Assembly: GCA_903927955.1 (NCBI GenBank)
Contig: CAIYOW010000139.1
Location: 1-33,996, forward strand
DNA length: 33,996 nucleotides
Direction: 5' to 3'
Source: an uncultured Methylococcaceae bacterium
GTDB lineage: Bacteria > Pseudomonadota > Gammaproteobacteria > Methylococcales > Methylomonadaceae
Part shown: one piece after another, positions 28,699 to 33,996 of the stretch
How the letters are laid out: each line of letters begins with the position of its first letter
How positions within the stretch are numbered: position 1 is the first letter of the stretch
Notes under the pieces: model-generated
Databases searched by the model: none
The model's input: only the letters and a program-made list of their open reading frames with translations
What the model was told of the DNA's origin: nothing
Translations under genes and position numbers: made by a program

Positions 28699-29485
28699 CG
28701 GCAACCCGTTAATCCAAGGTGAAATCAAACTGATTGGCGGCCTTAACGAAAAGCTGTTTCGATTGCTAGATGCCATTGACAGCACTGGCTCACTCAACCA
28801 AGCCGCCAAAGCAGTCGGGCTAACCTATAAAGGGGCTTGGGAAATGATAGGGCGTGCCAATAACTTATCGCCAAAATTGCTGGTCACCACCGCCATTGGC
28901 GGAAAACAAGGCGGCGGCACCCGCCTGACCCCAGCTGGCAAGGCATTTTTAAATTTTTTCAAAGGCTTACAGGAAGAGCATAAGCAGTTCTTGGCGCAAC
29001 TTAACCAGCGTATCGCCAGCGATGAAGATATTATTTTTTTACTGAAGAGGTTAATTATGAAAGCCAGTGCACGCAACCAATTTTCCGGCAAAGTTTCAGA
29101 ACTCAAGCTGGGGGCAGTCAGCGCAACTATCGTCATCCGTTTAAAAGGCGGCGAAGATATTGTTGCCAGCATCACCAAAGATGCCGCAGAAAAATTAGGC
29201 ATCAAGCAAGGTGCTGATGTCATTGCTTTAGTCAAAGCCCCACAAGTGGTCATCGTCACCGATTTTGGCGGCTATCAGTTGTCAGCGCGTAACCAACTGC
29301 AAGGCACGGTCACTCACATCCAACCCGGTGCCGTCAATTCCGAAGTGATTATCGGTTTGCAGGGGGGCGACTCAGTTGCGGCAACCGTCACTAATGAGAG
29401 CCTAGAAACATTAGGTCTGGCTATTGGCAGCACCGCAACCGCCATATTCAAAGCCAGCGCAGTCATATTAGGTGTTGCCGTCTAG
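28664..29485 (+). CDS. modE: ModE-type molybdate-responsive regulator with two Mop/TOBE domains (ORF opens at 28610)
   Basis: LLDAIDSTGSLNQAAKAVGLTYKGAWEMIGRANNLS HTH; two Mop repeats SARNQFSGKVSELKLGAVSATI... and SARNQLQGTVTHIQPGAVNSEV... Confidence 0.92.
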   Translation: MPTPVPPPLTTDGNPLIQGEIKLIGGLNEKLFRLLDAIDSTGSLNQAAKAVGLTYKGAWEMIGRANNLSPKLLVTTAIGGKQGGGTRLTPAGKAFLNFFKGLQEEHKQFLAQLNQRIASDEDIIFLLKRLIMKASARNQFSGKVSELKLGAVSATIVIRLKGGEDIVASITKDAAEKLGIKQGADVIALVKAPQVVIVTDFGGYQLSARNQLQGTVTHIQPGAVNSEVIIGLQGGDSVAATVTNESLETLGLAIGSTATAIFKASAVILGVAV

Positions 29486-29499
29486 CATCCGCAAGTCCT

Positions 29500-29529
29500 G
29501 TAGGGTTGGGTACGCTTTTTGTGCCCACC
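29500..29529. repeat. GTAGGGTGGGCAC-type hairpin repeat, copy 2, at convergent junction
   Basis: GTAGGGTTGGGTACGCTTTTTGTGCCCACC; arms TGGGTAC/GTGCCCA. Confidence 0.6.
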
Positions 29530-29554
29530 TGTTTTGTGTTCTCTTGTTGACTGT

Positions 29555-30373
29555 TTATTGGAAAACAAACTTAAGCCCGATAAGGATCAAAATAGTTGCC
29601 AAGGTAGGCCGTAAATAACGCTCAGGAATCTTCGCGCTCAGGTGGCTGCCTAGCCAAATGCCCGGTACAGAACCCAGCAACAAACTGCCCAGCAACACAT
29701 AATCCACATTACCTAACAACCAGTGGCCAAAACCGGCCACGGCAGTCAAAGGAATGGCGTGAGCCAAATCCGTGCCCACAATCTTTAAAGTGGACATCTT
29801 AGGGAACAAGAACAGCAATGCCACTGTACCCAATGCCCCCGCCCCGACTGATGATAGCGTAACCAACACGCCCAGCATCGCGCCAGTCAAAATAGTGGCA
29901 GGAATTTGCCATTTTTTAAAACGCCCCGTATTGTCGAAGTGACTGATTTTATCATCCAGCGGTTTCGCCTCTTCCACTTTACGCATCAAAATACTGCGGT
30001 AAATCAAAGATACTGCCGTCAGCAACAAGGCTATGCCCAAGGTAAAGGTGATTGCCCCCGTAGTTTCTTTGCCCACATCCATAAAATATTTGATGGCAAA
30101 CAGCGTCGTAACCGCCAATGGCAAGCTGCCCGAAGCTAGCCAAGCCACCGTTTTCCATTCGACCGAGCCATGTTTATTATGGTGTACCCAAACACCACTG
30201 GTTTTGGTGATAGCCGCAAACAGCAAATCCGTGCCTACCGCCACAGCAGGCTTAAAACCAAATAAAAACACCAGCAACGGGGTCATCAATGAGCCGCCAC
30301 CCACACCGGTAATGCCCACCAGCATTCCTACCAATAAGCCAGAAAGCGTATAACCATAATTCATCAGCACCAT
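29555..30373 (-). CDS. TSUP (TauE/SafE, DUF81) family permease
   Basis: 272 aa; GMLVGITGVGGGSLMTPLLVFLFGFKPAVAVGTDLLFAAITKTSGVWVHH; GSVPGIWLGSHLSAKIPERYLRPTLA. Confidence 0.92.
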   Translation of the reverse strand: MVLMNYGYTLSGLLVGMLVGITGVGGGSLMTPLLVFLFGFKPAVAVGTDLLFAAITKTSGVWVHHNKHGSVEWKTVAWLASGSLPLAVTTLFAIKYFMDVGKETTGAITFTLGIALLLTAVSLIYRSILMRKVEEAKPLDDKISHFDNTGRFKKWQIPATILTGAMLGVLVTLSSVGAGALGTVALLFLFPKMSTLKIVGTDLAHAIPLTAVAGFGHWLLGNVDYVLLGSLLLGSVPGIWLGSHLSAKIPERYLRPTLATILILIGLKFVFQ

Positions 30374-30536
30374 CCTTTTGTAAGGTCAGGTTAGGTCAAC
30401 TTTCTATTGTACCAACAAAAAGACAGTATTTTTAATGCTAAGTAGTTATATGCAGGGCAAACGCATTTGACTTTTTAAATTATTGCATAATCAACGTGTT
30501 GTATAAAAATGGGCATGGTCACCTCATTAAAAAACC

Positions 30537-31378
30537 GGTAGTCCTGCAATTGGAATGATATACAAAAAGTCAAGTTCTATGAAAATTTCCTAGGGACCGC
30601 GGCACAATCATCGGATTTGATTTCTTGATTGCGCCAATGAACTGCCCGAAATGCCACGCCACCACCACTGTAAAAAACGGCCGCCATCCCAGGACGGATG
30701 TCCAAAAATACCGTTGCAAAGGCTGCGGTCGGCAATTCGTCGAAAACCCAAGGAAACAGTGGGTTAGCCAACAGAAAAAAAGACTGGCCGGTCGCTTGCT
30801 GCTGGAGCGCCCCTTTGCTTGGCGGGCATCGCCCGTGCCGCCGAAGTGTCCGAACGGTGGCTACAAAAGCACGTCAACCGTCTTTACGCCCACGTGGCGC
30901 GGAAAACGGACGCCAAGCCGCGAAAAGGCGCAGCATTGACCCTTGAGCGTGACGAACTCTGGTCGTTTGTGGGCAACAAGGCCAACAAGCAATGGGTCTG
31001 GCCAGCCCTTGGACAGGGACACCCGCGCCATTGTCGGCGTACACATCGGAGACCGCAGCCGGGCCCGGGCGCAGGCACTTTGGGATTCCTTGCCCGAAGC
31101 CTACCGCGAATTGGCGGTCTTTCCACCGATTACTGGGAGGCTTACCGCCAAGTCTTCCCTGAAGACCGCCATGTGGCGTCAGGCAAGGACAGCGGACAGA
31201 CCAACCCTATCGAACGCTTCAACAACACGCTGCGCCATAGGGTGTCACGGCTTGTCAGGAAATCACTCGCCTTCTCCAAAAAATTGGAGAACCCTATCGG
31301 GGCCATTTGGTATTTTGTCCACCACTACAATACTACCAAGCTTGCTTTTTAAGAAAGCATTCCAATTGCAGGACTACC
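30537..31378 (+). mobile_element. IS1-family-like insertion sequence, ~842 bp, with 21-bp perfect terminal inverted repeats
   Basis: Left GGTAGTCCTGCAATTGGAATG (30537-30557) is the exact reverse complement of right CATTCCAATTGCAGGACTACC (31358-31378); transposase pieces inside. Confidence 0.9.
30625..31352 (+). pseudogene. IS1-family transposase, frameshifted
   Basis: MNCPKCHATTTVKNGRHPRTDVQKYRCKGCGRQFVENPRKQWVSQQKK (frame of 30625), LAGIARAAEVSERWLQKHVNRLYAHV...DELWSFVGNKANKQWVW (frame of 30819), DRDTRAIVGVHIGDRSRARAQALWDSLPEAYRELAVF (frame of 30943), then TDYWEAYRQVFPEDRHVASGKDSGQTNPIERFNNTLRHRVSRLVRKSLAFSKKLENPIGAIWYFVHHYNTT (frame of 30819 again). Confidence 0.88.
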
Positions 31379-31381
31379 AAA

Positions 31382-31891
31382 CTATTTCACCGATGCCGAA
31401 AATCCGGCGTTGTTGATGGCTTTAAGAACGGAAGCTTCATTAAAGTTACCTTTCACAAGGCACGATCTTTTGCTGATGGTGGCTGTTTGAACACCAATAA
31501 CAGATTTAACCGCTTCTTCTATTGCAGCAGAACATCCACCACAGCAATTATGAAAACCGACAAATTCTGCACTTGATGATTTTGCATCTATTGCTGCGGT
31601 TTTTATTGCAACTTGATTGTTGTCGCTTTTTCCATAAAATCCGGCGTTAGCAACCGCATCTACTGCGGCCTGTACGACTGTATTGTCGTTAGCAGAAATG
31701 GCAACGCTATAGGTATCCCGGTCTACGCTTACGTTGGCGCCTTTGACGCCAAGCACAGCATGTTCAATCGCTTCTTGGCAAGTCGCACAACAGATATGAA
31801 CGTCGCTCAGCGTGACTTTAGTTACAGCAAATGCTGCATTAGATAATAAATATAAAGTGACCAAGATGAAACTTCTTAAATTTTTGCTCAT
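31382..31891 (-). CDS. Secreted double heavy-metal-associated (HMA)-like domain protein with HxCCxxC motifs
   Basis: Signal peptide MSKNLRSFILVTLYLLSNAAFA; two repeats: VTLSDVHICCATCQEAIEHAV...ANAGFYG and AEFVGFHNCCGGCSAAIEEAV...NNAGFSASVK. Confidence 0.78.
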   Translation of the reverse strand: MSKNLRSFILVTLYLLSNAAFAVTKVTLSDVHICCATCQEAIEHAVLGVKGANVSVDRDTYSVAISANDNTVVQAAVDAVANAGFYGKSDNNQVAIKTAAIDAKSSSAEFVGFHNCCGGCSAAIEEAVKSVIGVQTATISKRSCLVKGNFNEASVLKAINNAGFSASVK

Positions 31892-32019
31892 TGATTATCT
31901 CCAATTGATTTTAAAAATGGATGGGTCAAGGGCTAAACCCCTTCTAATAGCAGCACATAATCAACGTATGGTGTTTTTATTTAAAGTCAACTCAGATCAC
32001 TTCGATTGCTTTACAACGT

Positions 32020-33195
32020 TTATTTGTTATAACCCGCCAGCTCCACATAACCCTGTCCAGAAATTGGCTTGCTTTGTTTGGTGCCGATTACTTTAACCGC
32101 ACCTTCCCAATAACGGTAACTGACATTCAGTTCTTGATCGTTGATTAAAGGAACAATTTCAAGTTCAAGCGCTTGGCTAGGGACTGACAAGCGCCAACGC
32201 GAGGGATAGGTTATTTTTGAATGCGGACTTTTCCAGCTATCCAGCTGCGTTATGGTGGCATCGTGGTCTTTGAGTGCTATTTTGGTGTTGTCTGCCAATA
32301 TAAATGAACCGGAGCTATTGCTGTCATGCTGACCATCTTTGCGGCGTAATTGATAAAACATCAATTCGGTATTATCAGATAATTGCAGGGCAAACCAATC
32401 CCAGCCACTTTGCTCATTGGACAAAGCGCTGGTGCTCCATTCCCTGTCCATCCAACTGGTGCCGGTAACAGTAAATGGTTTACCGCCAACACTGACAATA
32501 CCCTTAGTTTCTAAGCGCGGATAGGAATAATAGTAGGAGGCATTGCCCGGTTCGGGGCTTTTTTGGCTTAAACCTTGATCGCCTTGCCTGACATAGCCTT
32601 TGGGTGATGTCAGTAACAGATCAATAGCAAAGCCGCCGCTGTTAGCGTGTAAGCGGAGAGGGAAGTCTACTTCGCCTTCCGTTTTTGCCGACCAGTCATA
32701 AAGCCAGACCTGATAGCTTTTATTAGAAGCCCCCGCCAGATCGTTTCCAGCGCGGCTAAAGCGTTCATCTGTATAAAAGCGGTTTGCCTCCACATCGGTT
32801 AAGGTCAAATGTGCCATGTACATTTGATTGCTGCGCCAAGCCGAATTTGATTCCGGCAAACCAGGCTTCAAGGCAAAACGAAAGAAGGTCAGCTCGTAAC
32901 CAAATTGTCGTTGTTGTGGATTTTTTAGGTTACCGGTGAAATACCACCATTCCGAGCGGAATTGATTGTGTGGGCCGTGGTCGCTTGGCAACGAAAAGGC
33001 TTGTGGCTTATACGCCCGCGCAAAGCCTTTGCTATCGTTGGATAATACTGACCCAATTGATCCGTTATCTTTTGCTGGGCTTAAGTTTTTTTGATTATCC
33101 TCGACGGTATTGCTTGTCGATCGAAACGGGAAGATTTGCAGCCAAACCATGCCCAGCAATAGCAATACAATAGCAATCAAGAATTTGGTTTTCAT
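32020..33195 (-). CDS. AttH/CrtC-like (carotenoid 1,2-hydratase/lipocalin-like) exported protein
   Basis: 391 aa; SEWWYFTGNLKNPQQRQFGYELTFFRFAL, GTSWMDREWSTSALSNEQSGWDWFALQLSDNTELMFYQLR. Confidence 0.85.
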   Translation of the reverse strand: MKTKFLIAIVLLLLGMVWLQIFPFRSTSNTVEDNQKNLSPAKDNGSIGSVLSNDSKGFARAYKPQAFSLPSDHGPHNQFRSEWWYFTGNLKNPQQRQFGYELTFFRFALKPGLPESNSAWRSNQMYMAHLTLTDVEANRFYTDERFSRAGNDLAGASNKSYQVWLYDWSAKTEGEVDFPLRLHANSGGFAIDLLLTSPKGYVRQGDQGLSQKSPEPGNASYYYSYPRLETKGIVSVGGKPFTVTGTSWMDREWSTSALSNEQSGWDWFALQLSDNTELMFYQLRRKDGQHDSNSSGSFILADNTKIALKDHDATITQLDSWKSPHSKITYPSRWRLSVPSQALELEIVPLINDQELNVSYRYWEGAVKVIGTKQSKPISGQGYVELAGYNK

Positions 33196-33996
33196 TCTGT
33201 ACGCAAGGCTTCTGCGGGGTGGGTTTGGGCCATTTTTAAGGCTGGAAATACGCCCGCCAACAAGGCCGCTACAAAGGCTAAAACGATGCCTTGGAAAAGC
33301 ACTCCCGAATCAAAATAAAATGCCATCGTCCAGCCGAATGAATGTTGGTAAACCACAAAAATTAATACATAAGCGACGATAAAGCCGACCGGAATAGCCA
33401 ATAATCCGGCCACCAAGCCCATCAATCCGGTTTCACCGATTATCAGCACGCTGAGTTGGCGGGATGTAATGCCAATAGCGCGTAAAATTCCTAGCTGGCG
33501 TGTCCGCTCAAACTGTAAGGCCATCAAGGCGCTGAACACGCCGACAAAAGCAATCGCGGCTGACAGCCAACGTAAGGCTTCGGTGATGGTAAAAGTCTGC
33601 TCGAACAGTTCCATAGAAGCTTTATAAATAGCCTGATTCGATTTTACAACTTGCTGCCCCGTCAATAATTGGCTAATCCGGCTTTCCAGATTTTTTAAAT
33701 CCGCACCCGCACGGGCATAAACGCCAATGCCGGTGTAACCCAAATCAGGCCAATAACGCAGGTAATTCTGCCTACTCATAATCAAATGGCCTTGGTCGCC
33801 ACTGTAATCTGTATTGATGCCGATAACTTCAAAATCTAGTGCGCCTTGATTGGTTTTCAAGTCAATTTTTTGGCCTATCCGAATGGCGTGGTGATAAGCA
33901 TAAGGCTCAGTAACGATGACGGTTGGCTGGTGTTCTAGCCTGTCCCAGAGACTATTGTCTATATTATCTGATGTTACGCAGCCCGTAATATCTGCA
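33192..33996 (-). CDS. FtsX-type ABC transporter permease, C-terminal part (truncated by window edge)
   Basis: Frame stays open from the listed ORF to 33996 (ADITGCVTSDNIDNSLWDRLEHQPTVIVTEPYAYHHAIRIGQKIDLKTNQGALDFEV...); C-terminal ALRWLSAAIAFVGVFSALMALQFERTRQLGILRAIGITSRQL...; ATGA overlap with the downstream gene. Confidence 0.88.
   Translation of the reverse strand, partial: ADITGCVTSDNIDNSLWDRLEHQPTVIVTEPYAYHHAIRIGQKIDLKTNQGALDFEVIGINTDYSGDQGHLIMSRQNYLRYWPDLGYTGIGVYARAGADLKNLESRISQLLTGQQVVKSNQAIYKASMELFEQTFTITEALRWLSAAIAFVGVFSALMALQFERTRQLGILRAIGITSRQLSVLIIGETGLMGLVAGLLAIPVGFIVAYVLIFVVYQHSFGWTMAFYFDSGVLFQGIVLAFVAALLAGVFPALKMAQTHPAEALRTE

Noticed and set aside
30486-31967. 12-bp direct repeat CATAATCAACGT at 30486-30497 and 31956-31967, flanking the IS plus HMA gene
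   Set aside because: Dozens of 12-mer pairs are expected by chance in a 34-kb window; flanking bases diverge and no att-like structure is seen.
1-33996. CRISPR array, tRNA or rRNA genes, prophage or defence-system genes
   Set aside because: No regularly spaced repeats, tRNA cloverleaf or rRNA sequence, or hallmark defence or phage proteins were recognised on reading either strand.

Overview
This window looks like a gammaproteobacterial chromosome. Protein flavour and gene content suggest a methylotroph or methanotroph, but that is inference. Most of it is housekeeping: spoT, rpoZ, pgk, a redoxin, a DUF1415 protein, an MBL-fold hydrolase, cysND, ppc plus a beta-carbonic anhydrase, a NhaR-like LysR regulator, a complete kdpFABCDE locus, modABC-modE, a TSUP permease, an AttH/CrtC-like lipoprotein and an FtsX-type permease cut by the right edge. 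The accessory layer is modest. It includes an AT-rich orphan glycosyltransferase-like gene flanked by a decayed partial copy of DUF1415 and the full DUF1415 gene, a frameshifted IS1-like element with 21-bp perfect terminal inverted repeats, an IS30-type transposase relic of about 75 bp, and an exosortase-tail (PEP-CTERM-like) protein. The observations most worth checking are: an unlisted 30-aa membrane sORF coupled to kdpF by ATGA; a KdpE-like operator and hairpin in the kdp leader; a CysN carrying a shrunken C-terminal APS-kinase remnant without a P-loop; a ModE-box-like palindrome upstream of modA, combined with a ModC that lacks its Mop/TOBE domain; a GTAGGGTGGGCAC-type hairpin at both native convergent gene junctions; and a secreted double-HMA protein with an unusual HxCCxxC metal motif. 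I did not find a clearly new multi-gene system.
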